NCBI GenBank assembly: GCA_947500555.1
Contig: CANMSE010000001.1
Span: forward strand, 930,001 to 994,000
From: an uncultured Fulvivirga sp.
GTDB taxonomy: Bacteria; Bacteroidota; Bacteroidia; Cytophagales; Cyclobacteriaceae
Direction: 5' to 3'
DNA length: 64,000 bases
The notes below the pieces were generated by a model. The model made no database searches and was not told where the DNA came from. It was given only the letters and a program-made list of their open reading frames with translations. The stretch's first letter is position 1, and each line of letters opens with the position of its first letter. This document shows, piece after piece, positions 1 through 8,476 of this stretch. Both the position numbers and the translations under genes were made by a program.

Positions 1-2493
1 AGAGTTTGTGTCATAGTAGAGATTTCTAATGTTATTAAAACCAAAAAGGTTAAGAAAATTTAAGTAGGACTCTATTTTAATCTTTTTTCCAATCCATTCC
101 TTTGAAAATCGTACATCAAAGGTGCTATAGTTGGGAAGTCGTTGTTCATTTTTAATATCCTCCTTATAAAAAATAATTCTCTTCGTTTGATTTTGACTAA
201 AAATCACATCCCTACTAGTAAGTGTACTATAGGGCATTCCAGATCTTATCACCAAACTTGTAGAGATACTCCATCCATTTAAAAATTGAAATAGATTATT
301 AAATGAAAAACTATGAGGCACATCCCCAGACCTCACAGCCTCAATACCATTTGCATTTTCAAAAAGATTATTTGTGTACGCATAAGCTACATTCAAAGTG
401 TGATTGCCATAGTTATGATTAAAGGCTAGCTCAAGCCCGGTAGAGCTACCGCTTATGGCTTCATAATTTTTTTCAAATGATTTAAATGATTCAAAACGTT
501 CAGTTGGGGTAAATCTGAAGTCATCAAATAGTTTTTCATAGTCCTTCATATAAATATCGAGCCTAATAGAAGTATTACGTTTGTTATAAGTCAAGTTGGC
601 AGTATAATGGATAGCTTTTCCATTTTCTGTTGAGAGTTGAGATTGTCCAATTTCAGATCGAATATCAAAAAACTGATCTGGCTGATAAAACCATCCGTAG
701 CCAATTGCTGCATCAATTGATGGTGAAATTTTATAACTTAAATTTAATCTGGGTGCAACGTTTATCGACTCAGAGAAACTTTGCCCTGAGGCTCTTAAAC
801 CTATCTTACCAATAATCCGATCACCAAATACATGTGTATACTCTGCATAAGATCCATATAAATGTTCATTCAGATCAACATCAACAAAGATGTCCTCTTG
901 TACAGGATTAGTCGATGTAGAGGCATGGATATCATAACGAAGTTCTCGAAATTCAGTTTTATTGCTTGCCAACCGATATTCCCATCCAAAACTCAGGTGT
1001 TGATTTTCATTCCATTCATATTCGAAGTATTCATTAATGCTGAACATATCAAAATCAGCATTGTCAGTATTATTATCTGAAATGGATGACTCAAAAGCAA
1101 ATTCAGCCTTCTTAGACTGGCTTTGATAGCCAACGGTGGTTCTAACAAAAAAATTAGGATTAACGCTAACTTTCCAATTCATCCATCCATATAGTTTACT
1201 ATACCTTGAATCAAGCCATTGGGATTCAGTGTTTTCAGTACCCACATAGTCAAATTTGTCATTTCCGAACAGAAAATTTGCTTCAAGAAGATGCTTATCA
1301 GACGGACGATAAACTAATTTATTCCAAGAATCATAGAAAGTTAACCCGACACCCAGAGCTTCTAAGTCGACTAAATAATCCCAATATCCTCTTCGTAGCG
1401 AGGTAGAAAAATAAAGATTATCTCCTATCTTAATTTTAGTGGAAGCTATTGCATTCAGTAGATCAATAGATAAAGAGGTTTCACTCTTGTCAAAAAAAGT
1501 TGTACTTCTAAGATCTACCACTCCTGATAGTTTATCTGTGTATTTACCGGAGAATGAACCTGGATACACTTTTATTGATTCAATATATTCGGTATTGAAT
1601 AGCCCCTGCATACCTCCTGCAATTTCGATATGGAAAGGGTTCAAAAGTTCAAACCCATCAAGATAGATCGCAGATTCAGAAAAATTGCCACCTCTTATAC
1701 GTGGTCTTACACTAAAGTCTGTACTAGAAACAGAAGGTATTAAGTTTATGGTACGAAAAACATCATTGATTAAATTTGGTGAGTAATCAATTTGTTTTTT
1801 TGCAAGCGCACTCGCTGGTACTAAGGATTCAGTAAGTTCATATCTACCAGTAGTCACTTCAACAGGATCAAGTTCTATGAATCCGGAATTCAAAGTGATT
1901 TCTATATATTCCTTGCTAGAATTACTTAAGGTAATTGACTTTGAAACAAACCCAATGGCACTAATGTAAAGCTCTTGGTTGGTATTTCCTGAGATACCTT
2001 TTAAAGTAAACTTTCCAGACTCATCGGAGGAGGTGCCTAATTGTGAGTAAAGAATCTGCAAATTAACAAATGGAATAGGGTTATTCTGATTATCCTTAAC
2101 TATTCCAGAAAGATTATACAATACTGGTGTTTGATCTCTAGAATTAATTTGATTTTTATTCCCAGATTGGTTTTTGACTAGAATTTTATCTGTTTGAATA
2201 CGAATTTCTAAAGCTGCCTGTAATGCAATTTCTTGCATAAGTTCTAAAAATTTATAAGAATTATTTTTAAAAAAAATCATCTGATTTACTTCGATCTCCG
2301 AAGTGGAGTAAGAGAATTTTAACCCGTAAATCTGAGTTAAGTACCCAAGTAATTGATCAAGTGACATTCTTTGATCAGGTATAATAATGTCAAGTTCAAT
2401 TTTTTCACTAAGCTGTTCACTTTGTTCAAGAGATTGAGCAGACATATTCGGACAACTCAGTAGTATCAGTATAACGATATATGCGTATTTCAT
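1..2493 (-). CDS. TonB-dependent receptor with STN signalling domain (partial, C-terminus beyond the window)
   Basis: Outer-membrane receptor that imports a ligand using TonB energy and signals ligand binding inward. Read on the minus strand, the frame is open from ATG at 2493 to the left edge (831 codons). It starts with a signal peptide (MKYAYIVILILLSC...SAQ). An STN (secretin/TonB N-terminal) domain follows at about residues 33-109, then a CarboxypepD_reg-like domain at about 126-203, then the plug (FRTINLIP, RIRGGNFSESAIYLDG) and alternating barrel strands. The STN domain is typical of FecA-like transducers. The gene begins 4 bases after the fecR-like stop, downstream of an ECF sigma gene, so the three form one operon. 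The substrate cannot be read from the sequence; FecA relatives import iron chelates, others import glycans or peptides. Confidence 0.9.
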   Translation of the reverse strand, partial: MKYAYIVILILLSCPNMSAQSLEQSEQLSEKIELDIIIPDQRMSLDQLLGYLTQIYGLKFSYSTSEIEVNQMIFFKNNSYKFLELMQEIALQAALEIRIQTDKILVKNQSGNKNQINSRDQTPVLYNLSGIVKDNQNNPIPFVNLQILYSQLGTSSDESGKFTLKGISGNTNQELYISAIGFVSKSITLSNSSKEYIEITLNSGFIELDPVEVTTGRYELTESLVPASALAKKQIDYSPNLINDVFRTINLIPSVSSTDFSVRPRIRGGNFSESAIYLDGFELLNPFHIEIAGGMQGLFNTEYIESIKVYPGSFSGKYTDKLSGVVDLRSTTFFDKSETSLSIDLLNAIASTKIKIGDNLYFSTSLRRGYWDYLVDLEALGVGLTFYDSWNKLVYRPSDKHLLEANFLFGNDKFDYVGTENTESQWLDSRYSKLYGWMNWKVSVNPNFFVRTTVGYQSQSKKAEFAFESSISDNNTDNADFDMFSINEYFEYEWNENQHLSFGWEYRLASNKTEFRELRYDIHASTSTNPVQEDIFVDVDLNEHLYGSYAEYTHVFGDRIIGKIGLRASGQSFSESINVAPRLNLSYKISPSIDAAIGYGWFYQPDQFFDIRSEIGQSQLSTENGKAIHYTANLTYNKRNTSIRLDIYMKDYEKLFDDFRFTPTERFESFKSFEKNYEAISGSSTGLELAFNHNYGNHTLNVAYAYTNNLFENANGIEAVRSGDVPHSFSFNNLFQFLNGWSISTSLVIRSGMPYSTLTSRDVIFSQNQTKRIIFYKEDIKNEQRLPNYSTFDVRFSKEWIGKKIKIESYLNFLNLFGFNNIRNLYYDTNS

Positions 2494-2496
2494 AGA

Positions 2497-3432
2497 TTAA
2501 TTAATAGTTATTATACGGTTGTTCTTGACAACATTTATATCAAGTATGAATTTCAATTCCTCTATTATTAGATCTAGACTAATCTGATTTATAGACGTTG
2601 TGACCAGAAGATTCCTCTTTTCGTCAGCTATTTTAAATTCTATTCCATAATAAGGGCTCAATTGCTCCAATACTAAGTGAAGAGGTTCATTGGAAAACTT
2701 GAAAATCCCAGTCTTCCAGCCGATCAAATTCATATCAATATCGTCAGTAATTTTTTCGATTTTGGTGCCATCATATTCTATTTTCTCTCCGGGTTTAAGT
2801 CGTACTTTCTGAGATTGAGAAGAGAAGCTAACCGAGCCTTCTATAAGAATTACTTGGGTGGATTGACTTGCTAACTTTACATTGAAAGATGTCCCTAACA
2901 CTTCAACTTTGCTTTCGTTCGCGATAACTGTAAAAGGGATGATACTTTTCTGCACTTCGAAAAACACTTCTCCATTCATCAAAACTTCGCGCTTTTCGTC
3001 AAAACTTCTTTCGTTGAATTGTATTGATGCTTTTGGTTTTAACCAAACTTTTGAACTGTCAGGTAACATGTACCTCTTAACTTTATTCTCATTATTTTGG
3101 AAAGATGTAGAGCTAATCCTATCAAAAAGCCATATTGTGGTTAGAATCAACGCAAATACTGCAGCATAACGAAAAATCGAATTTTGGTAAATGGATAAAA
3201 ATGATCTCCTCTTCGACTTTTTTTCTATTGCTTTCCAATTTTTATCAAGGTCTATTGATTCCCAATTATCATAAAGTTCTCTTGCCTTCCATCGAAATTG
3301 TAACAACTCATATCGCTGTTCATTTACAGGGCTACTTTTGATCCAATCGGCCAGATCCTCTCGCTCACCTTGTGAGAGGTTATCAATTAAACCATTAATT
3401 ATGAGCTTATCAATGTTATTTGGTTTAGGCAT
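2497..3432 (-). CDS. FecR-family anti-sigma factor
   Basis: Inner-membrane anti-sigma/sigma-regulator that passes the signal from the TonB receptor to the ECF sigma factor. The 311 residues show the usual order: a cytoplasmic N-terminal sigma-binding part (about 1-75), one membrane segment (about 87-103, AAVFALILTTIWLF), the FecR domain (about 115-210, with NGEVFFEV and VEVLGTSFNV), and a C-terminal DUF4974 domain (about 243-309) that in this family resembles and contacts STN domains. It lies between the sigma gene and the receptor gene, 4 bases from the latter. Family assignment is firm; the partner assignment rests on gene order. Confidence 0.93.
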   Translation of the reverse strand: MPKPNNIDKLIINGLIDNLSQGEREDLADWIKSSPVNEQRYELLQFRWKARELYDNWESIDLDKNWKAIEKKSKRRSFLSIYQNSIFRYAAVFALILTTIWLFDRISSTSFQNNENKVKRYMLPDSSKVWLKPKASIQFNERSFDEKREVLMNGEVFFEVQKSIIPFTVIANESKVEVLGTSFNVKLASQSTQVILIEGSVSFSSQSQKVRLKPGEKIEYDGTKIEKITDDIDMNLIGWKTGIFKFSNEPLHLVLEQLSPYYGIEFKIADEKRNLLVTTSINQISLDLIIEELKFILDINVVKNNRIITIN

Positions 3433-3460
3433 CTTATTCTTATTTGTAAGTAAGAAGAAT

Positions 3461-3490
3461 AACTAGCTCCAAACACGTACGAGACTAGTT
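3461..3490 (-). terminator. Hairpin between sigma factor and fecR-like gene
   Basis: Inverted arms AACTAG-CTC and GAG-A-CTAGTT (one bulged base) lie in the 65-base gap between the sigma stop and the fecR-like start. On the minus strand the stem is followed by a weak pyrimidine run. It may act as a partial terminator or attenuator that lowers fecR/receptor expression relative to sigma. The assignment is tentative. Confidence 0.3.
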
Positions 3491-3497
3491 AGAATAA

Positions 3498-4004
3498 TTA
3501 AAAAAAGAGCATTGCACTTTTATAATACTCTATGCCACTCCTAAGTTTTTTTAACGCTTTACTAATTTGAGTCTCAACAGTTCTTTTAGAAAGATTCATC
3601 TGGACAGCAATTTCTTGATTTGGCTGTGCAAGAATTCGACTCATTTTAAATATTTCTTTACACTGTTTTGGGAGTTCTTCAATGAGTGCCATCAAATATG
3701 CTTCTAATTCTATATTCTCAAGGGTTTGTTCGTAAAATCGGTCTGTTGATAGATAAGAAATCTGGTCATGATGAGTGGTGCGAATGGCTTTAGTTTTTAG
3801 GTAATCAAGACATTTTCTTTTAGTAGAAGTAAAAAAATATGCATCAGGGTTATGGATAGTTTCATCTTTTTTTGTGATTAATGAAACAAAAACATCTTGA
3901 ACTAAATCTTGTGCTAATTGTAAATCATGCACATATTCATTTGCCAAAAAGACCATCTTTTTAAAATATTTCTTATAATATGACCGAGTTACATTGGTCT
4001 TCAT
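3498..4004 (-). CDS. ECF (FecI-like) RNA polymerase sigma factor
   Basis: Extracytoplasmic-function sigma-70 factor of 168 residues. Region 2 is visible near the N-terminus (LAQDLVQDVFVSL, about 31-43). Region 4 with its helix-turn-helix is at the C-terminus (LPKQCKEIFKMSR, then NQEIAVQMNLSKRTVETQI). The length and the NxEIAxxMNLSxxTVExxI pattern are typical of the Bacteroidota sigma factors paired with FecR and TonB receptors. It is the first gene of the sigma/anti-sigma/receptor locus and probably transcribes the downstream receptor when the ligand is present. The upstream region shows no clear TAnnTTTG element, so its own promoter is not assigned. Confidence 0.93.
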   Translation of the reverse strand: MKTNVTRSYYKKYFKKMVFLANEYVHDLQLAQDLVQDVFVSLITKKDETIHNPDAYFFTSTKRKCLDYLKTKAIRTTHHDQISYLSTDRFYEQTLENIELEAYLMALIEELPKQCKEIFKMSRILAQPNQEIAVQMNLSKRTVETQISKALKKLRSGIEYYKSAMLFF

Positions 4005-4342
4005 AAATGGGTATCAAAACAGTTTTTTGGAATGTTTATTTCATTCAACTTTTAGAATTGATTGATAAGATTAATCAATGATATCGACATATTTTCTACT
4101 TTTGATTTCAATTAATCTTTAATCGTTTTCTGTAGCGTTGCCCTAGATAGATCATAATTTTCCAAAATCGCTACTTACAGGTTTGCTTAACTTAGCCTTT
4201 AAAAGCTACTTCCGACTAGTCAATCCATTTAGAATGTCATCATCATTCCAAAAATCTTAATTGATGGGTAAAATTAGTTCACACGTCTCACTTGAATTAT
4301 AGCGGTAGACATAATTCAGTAGATCAGCTTCGAACCAACCTG
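4005..4342. other. Intergenic stretch of about 340 bases
   Basis: AT-rich gap upstream of the sigma factor gene and downstream of the decayed gene. No open frame with coding character, no tRNA and no strong hairpin was seen. It must contain the sigma-operon promoter, but no confident element was found. Confidence 0.5.
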
Positions 4343-4838
4343 CTAAAAAAGCTGATCAGCTACTTTTTGAATCTCAGACTCATTTACTTCTCCTTCCACA
4401 TAAATGACATTTCCTTCAAATTCATATTTAGAGCCTGGAAAGGGGGCTCAATTGAGGCAATACCAAAGGCCATTAAGAAAATAAGTATAACTCAAAAAAA
4501 GTGACTCCTGCGACACTCCAATTAGACTCTGTATTATCCTTATCGGACATAGTTTCCTTGATCTCTTTGGAGAACGCAAAATAGTATATTGCATATACTG
4601 ATAACCCTATAATTGAAGATACTAATTGACCCTAAAGACGATTGCCACTATTATCAGCTGGTATTTTGATAAGAACATAGATCAAGAAAACAGTGAATAA
4701 TAGAGTTCCTGCCAGTGTTATTAAAGATTCCTTGTCCTTACCAAGCCTTTTTAAATTTTTGTAGATCAAAATTCCCGGTGGTATTGGACCTCCTAGAAAT
4801 GCAGCTAAACCTACTTGTTTCTCTGTATAAAATTTCAT
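4343..4838 (-). pseudogene. Decayed small membrane-protein gene
   Basis: Three minus-strand frames join into one plausible protein broken by three lesions. The first part starts at ATG 4838 (MKFYTEKQVGLAAFLGG...) with a membrane segment (LITLAGTLLFTVFLIYVLIKI), and stops at an in-frame TAG (4632-4634). The same frame continues past that stop as GQLVSSIIGLSVYAIYYFAF to about 4494. A frame change near the T7 run at 4494-4500 leads into VILIFLMAFGIASIEP. A further one-base change in the C5 run at 4442-4446 leads into PFPGSKYEFEGNVIYVEGEV and a C-terminal VADQLF ending at TAG 4343. The gene starts 11 bases after the 55-residue gene, so the two were probably co-transcribed. The ancestral protein had several membrane helices and a short soluble tail; I do not recognise the family. 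Sequencing errors in the two homopolymer runs could explain the frameshifts but not the TAG. Confidence 0.72.
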
Positions 4839-4849
4839 TGAATGGGTGG

Positions 4850-5017
4850 TTACGATCCACACCCCTCACACTCAATACTCTGATCTATCGGCTTGGTACC
4901 GTTGAGCTTCATTTTTAGATTATGGATTTTGTCTTTGGTTTCCATGTCGCTAAACATATCACCTGTGAGCGATGCTTCAAGGGTACTGATTTCAGATTGA
5001 AGTTCTTCGAGTGTCAT
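4850..5017 (-). CDS. 55-residue hypothetical protein with Cys-tail
   Basis: Short frame ATG 5017 to TAA 4850. The first 40 residues are charged and helical, with heptad-like hydrophobics (MTLEELQSEISTLEASL, then METKDKIHNLKMKL). The tail is IECEGCGS, a Cys-x2-Cys pair that could bind metal or form a disulfide. It lies downstream of rlmF in the same direction and 11 bases before the decayed membrane gene. Coding potential is judged from the amphipathic pattern, the clean start and stop and the fit with the neighbours. Function is unknown. It might be a small partner of the broken membrane protein. Confidence 0.68.
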   Translation of the reverse strand: MTLEELQSEISTLEASLTGDMFSDMETKDKIHNLKMKLNGTKPIDQSIECEGCGS

Positions 5018-5067
5018 AGTTTAAAAAATTTGGTTAATCGATTAGTGAATATAAAGAGTAATTAAGA

Positions 5068-5090
5068 AAATACATAGGCCTAATGTATTT
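5068..5090 (-). terminator. Hairpin after rlmF
   Basis: Perfect 8-base arms AAATACAT and ATGTATTT with a 7-base loop sit 22 bases past the rlmF stop. On the minus strand they are followed by TTCTTAATTACTCTT. The stem is AT-rich, so it may be a weak terminator or an RNA-processing hairpin between rlmF and the 55-residue gene. Confidence 0.35.
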
Positions 5091-5111
5091 GGTAGATCGT
5101 ACAGATCATTA

Positions 5112-6080
5112 TCAATTGAGCCACCGCTCCTTTCGCCAAACATTCTGTTCATTCGGAGTTAAAAATGTCCAGACAATAATTCTACTCACTTTATTTCCCT
5201 GACCCATCGGGATAACCTTGTAATCGGCCACTTCTATTTTTTCTAATTCTCCAGATATGAATTCAAGGTTTTCTTTTTTTGAGACTAGAGTAGAAAACCA
5301 AAAGCATGATTTTGAAAATTCTTTACTCTCTCGAATCATATTCAAAATGAATCCCTTCTCCCCACCCTTAGTCCATAATTCACCAACTTTACCGCCAAAG
5401 TTCAATTCAGCTTTTTCTATCTTTTTGTTCTTAAGGTTACTGAGTTTTTTAATATTACTAGCATTGGCTTCAGCCATAGAAGCATGAAAAGGTGGATTGC
5501 AAATAGTCAAATCAAAATGTTCATTATCTCTAATAATGCTATCAAACATTCTCAAGGTACTATGTTGAAGACGGCATTGAATATGTTTTTTAAGACCCTC
5601 ATTTGACGCTATAATTTTATTAGCGGAGGCTATTGCCACCGAATCAATATCTGAGCCTACAAACGACCAGCCGTATTCACTATGTCCAATGACGGGGTAA
5701 ACACAATTTGCTCCTACACCAATATCAAGGCATTTGATTTTGCTTCCAGTAGGAATCTCTCCTGAATTGCAACCTCCTAAAACATCGGCTATATGGTGAA
5801 TGTAATCGGCTCTTCCGGGTATAGGCGGACAAAGATAGCCGTTAGGCACATCCCAAAATTTTAATTTATAATAGTGAATAAGCAGGGATTTGTTAAGCGC
5901 CTTAACAGCATCGGGATTAAAAAAGTCGATGGTTTCATTATCATATTTATTCACCACAACAAAGCGAGCCAATTCAGGATTGGCTTTAATCAAAAGCTTA
6001 AAATTGTATCGTCCACTGTGTTTATTCCGTGGGTGCAACGAGGGTTTTGGTGGACTAGACCTGCTTTTATTTATTGGCAT
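5112..6080 (-). CDS. rlmF: 23S rRNA (adenine-1618-N6)-methyltransferase
   Basis: Cytoplasmic SAM-dependent enzyme that methylates N6 of A1618 in 23S rRNA. The 322 residues carry the family start (KPSLHPRNKHSGRYNF, about 12-27), the SAM-binding motif I (LDIGVGANC, about 118-126), the acidic motif (VGSDID, about 141-146) and the N6-adenine catalytic motif NPPF (195-198). These are the hallmarks of the YbiN/RlmF family, and the length matches. The start at 6080 is the only ATG before the conserved N-terminus. It is followed by a small Cys-tailed gene in the same direction. Confidence 0.93.
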   Translation of the reverse strand: MPINKSRSSPPKPSLHPRNKHSGRYNFKLLIKANPELARFVVVNKYDNETIDFFNPDAVKALNKSLLIHYYKLKFWDVPNGYLCPPIPGRADYIHHIADVLGGCNSGEIPTGSKIKCLDIGVGANCVYPVIGHSEYGWSFVGSDIDSVAIASANKIIASNEGLKKHIQCRLQHSTLRMFDSIIRDNEHFDLTICNPPFHASMAEANASNIKKLSNLKNKKIEKAELNFGGKVGELWTKGGEKGFILNMIRESKEFSKSCFWFSTLVSKKENLEFISGELEKIEVADYKVIPMGQGNKVSRIIVWTFLTPNEQNVWRKERWLN

Positions 6081-6160
6081 AAGTATATCTGATTGAAAAA
6101 CTCAAAATTTAAAAAACAAGTCTGTATTACTAATAATAACAGAAAAAAAAGCGTTGATAA

Positions 6161-7273
6161 TTACTTCGGGAACAGGCTCTTATCAATATTTGGGATCACA
6201 TTCAATGCATTTTTATAATAAAGCTTCTTCAACACTTCATCACTAAGATCAAGCCCATACATTTTCCAAAACGCATGGTACCGTTTATAGTAGGGAAAAT
6301 ATTCATCAGCCGTCTCCAGTACTCTGAAGTAGGTGTAATACTCTTCGGGATTCCAGGAGTCTTTACCGAACATTACTCTGTCTTGATACTTTGTTAAAAA
6401 AGTTTTTGCCATTCTTGGCTGACGCCCCAGCTCAGCAATTACAGCGCCAATCTCGGAGTACATATTTGGATATTGATCCATTAGTTCACCTAGTTTAGCC
6501 AGGTTATTCCCATACCACCCCAGGTGCGCATTAATGAATTTTGTGTTGGGATGCTTTTTAAAAATATCATGTTGTTCTGCAATAATAGTTTCCCAAGGGG
6601 CTGGATTATCAGCGTCACGCTTTCTTCTGGGACGAACTTTCAACTCTAACCAGCGCTCATTATTTTCATCATGCTCATCCCAAAAAGGTTTAGGGTCAGC
6701 TGCGTGAATGAGTACTGGAATTCCCAACTCTCCACACTTAGCCCAGACAGGGTCAATACGTGGGTCGTTGATTGCAATTCGTTGCCCACCAACTACAGCC
6801 ATAGTCTGACTTTTGTAAATTTTGAGACCATTAGCTCCCAACTTCACGTCATTTTCGATTTGTTGTACGGTACGTTCTGTCCAATCAGCATCGTTAATTT
6901 CACCTAGACTAATATTCGTAAAAATGATAAAACGATTAGGGGCATTTTCATGAACATTGTCAAGTACACCTTGTAGATGTTCATCAGTTCCACGTCCTCT
7001 TCCACTAAGGTTAACCATCACCACCATATTCAATTTGTCCATTTCGGCTGTTAGCTCATCCAAGTCTTGAGAAGGCATAGAAAATTGATGATTATGAACA
7101 TCAATGAAAGGAAATTTAGCCTTGGTAACCTCATGTTCTGGTACAACAAGCGTTGATGGCGGATCATATTTTTCCCAATCCATGGTTTGGCCTTTGCATT
7201 GGATAGATATAACAATAATTAGAAAGAGCAGAAGATACCGTTGATACATAGAGATAGTTTTGGTTTGAAACAT
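6161..7273 (-). CDS. Exported amidohydrolase-family protein
   Basis: Predicted metal-dependent hydrolase of the amidohydrolase-2 (TIM-barrel) type. An N-terminal hydrophobic segment (YLLLFLIIVISIQCKGQ) indicates export, and the Cys could be a weak lipobox. The barrel begins with the metal-binding HxH in FIDVHNH (about 57-63). Later motifs are GLKIYKSQ (possible metal-bridging Lys strand), VLIHAADP, FINAHLGWYG and MFGKDSWNPE, which match the family's remaining His and Asp ligands. A second ATG at 7249 (MYQRYLLL) may be the true start, since it gives a tighter signal peptide. The substrate is unknown. It is divergent from the TPR gene with 92 bases between them. Confidence 0.82.
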   Translation of the reverse strand: MFQTKTISMYQRYLLLFLIIVISIQCKGQTMDWEKYDPPSTLVVPEHEVTKAKFPFIDVHNHQFSMPSQDLDELTAEMDKLNMVVMVNLSGRGRGTDEHLQGVLDNVHENAPNRFIIFTNISLGEINDADWTERTVQQIENDVKLGANGLKIYKSQTMAVVGGQRIAINDPRIDPVWAKCGELGIPVLIHAADPKPFWDEHDENNERWLELKVRPRRKRDADNPAPWETIIAEQHDIFKKHPNTKFINAHLGWYGNNLAKLGELMDQYPNMYSEIGAVIAELGRQPRMAKTFLTKYQDRVMFGKDSWNPEEYYTYFRVLETADEYFPYYKRYHAFWKMYGLDLSDEVLKKLYYKNALNVIPNIDKSLFPK

Positions 7274-7330
7274 ACGTTTTAATTACGACTAATATCTTGC
7301 AGGGTTTTTAATATTGCCATTCTTCATCGT

Positions 7331-7338
7331 TATATTTG
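7331..7338 (+). promoter_or_regulatory. Bacteroidota-type -7 promoter element
   Basis: TATATTTG matches the TAnnTTTG -7 consensus of Bacteroidota sigma-ABfr promoters, 28 bases before the TPR gene ATG. No well-spaced -33 TTG is clear. Confidence 0.4.
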
Positions 7339-7365
7339 ATACCATTGACAAGCTAAACTAACTAT

Positions 7366-8475
7366 ATGAGAGTCTTATTCACTCTGGCCGTCTTTTTACC
7401 ATCTTTTCTTTTTGCCCAGTCATCGACTGAAAGACTTATGCAAGCTGAAGAGCTTATTAAAAATAATAGTTTTAATGAAGCCATTGAATTGCTTTCAGAA
7501 CTACTAAAAGAGGAACCAAATAATAAAGAAGTATTAAATAAAAGGGGCTTCGTCAAAAATCAACTAGGCGATTTTTATGGAGCAATTGGTGATTACAATT
7601 TTGCATTGGAACTGGATTCTACGTTTTCGGAAGCATTAAATAATCGAGGTGAAGCCAAATTTAATCTGGGTGATGATTATGGTGCTATCGAAGATTATGA
7701 TAGGGCCATCAAGTTCAATAAAAAAATGGCCGAAGCGTATAATAACCGAGGCTTTGCAAAGTATAATGTGGATAATCTACAAGGTGCATATTTCGACTTT
7801 TCAAAAGCTATCGAGTTGGACCCAAAAAATGCTGACAAATACTTTAATAGAGCAGTGGTTAAAGCCGAATTGGAAGAATATATTGGCGCTATTGATGATT
7901 ATAATCAATCGCTAAAGCTCGACTCCTCGAGTGCTGAAGTCTATAATTTTAGAGGAGTTGCTAAGTACAATATCGAGCAACCAAGTGAAGCTATAGCAGA
8001 TTATGATAAGGCTATTTCTTTAGATGATAAAGATCCTATCATCTATGAAAACAGGGCCTTGGCCAGAACAGCCATTGAAGATTTTAACGGAGCCCTTGAA
8101 GATTATACCAAGTCAATTGAGCTATATGCTGAAGATCCTGATACCCATAACCTTCGGGGAGTGATCCATTATAATCTCAAAGATTATGATGCAGCCATTA
8201 CAGATTATGACGCGGCCATTACATTGGATCCATATAATCCTGTTTACTACGATAACAGGGCATTAGCAAAAGCTGCTAATGAAGATTACAAAGGAGCGGT
8301 AAAAGATTACTCATTTTCGATAGAGCTATATCCCCAAGATCCTGAAACATTTCATCAGCGTGGATTGGCAAAAATTCAAAAAGGGGATAATTATGATGGC
8401 TGCCTTGACTTAAATACTGCTGTTGAGTTAGGTTCTGAAGAAGCTCAGGATTCTCTTAAAGAGTATTGTAAATAG
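7366..8475 (+). CDS. Exported TPR-repeat protein
   Basis: A 369-residue protein with a signal peptide (MRVLFTLAVFLPSFLFAQ) followed almost entirely by about ten tetratricopeptide repeats of 34 residues. The start of each repeat is visible in turn as NKRG, NNRG, NNRG, FNRA, NFRG, ENRA, NLRG, DNRA and HQRG. The pattern GAIxDYxxAIxLDP is typical of Sel1/TPR scaffold proteins. It probably acts in the periplasm or at the outer membrane as a protein-binding scaffold. No enzyme domain is present. The downstream gene is convergent, with one base between stops. Confidence 0.9.
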   Translation: MRVLFTLAVFLPSFLFAQSSTERLMQAEELIKNNSFNEAIELLSELLKEEPNNKEVLNKRGFVKNQLGDFYGAIGDYNFALELDSTFSEALNNRGEAKFNLGDDYGAIEDYDRAIKFNKKMAEAYNNRGFAKYNVDNLQGAYFDFSKAIELDPKNADKYFNRAVVKAELEEYIGAIDDYNQSLKLDSSSAEVYNFRGVAKYNIEQPSEAIADYDKAISLDDKDPIIYENRALARTAIEDFNGALEDYTKSIELYAEDPDTHNLRGVIHYNLKDYDAAITDYDAAITLDPYNPVYYDNRALAKAANEDYKGAVKDYSFSIELYPQDPETFHQRGLAKIQKGDNYDGCLDLNTAVELGSEEAQDSLKEYCK

Positions 8476-8476
8476 T

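Noticed and set aside
4320..4340. tRNA-like TGGTTCGAAG on the minus strand
   Set aside because: No matching acceptor, D or anticodon arms could be folded around it.
4292..4504. 70-codon open frame on the plus strand
   Set aside because: It lies antisense to the decayed membrane-protein gene, whose pieces make better protein sense, and has no recognisable features.
4632..4634. In-frame TAG as a possible recoded codon (pyrrolysine or read-through)
   Set aside because: Two further frame changes downstream show the gene is broken in several ways, and no recoding machinery is in view.
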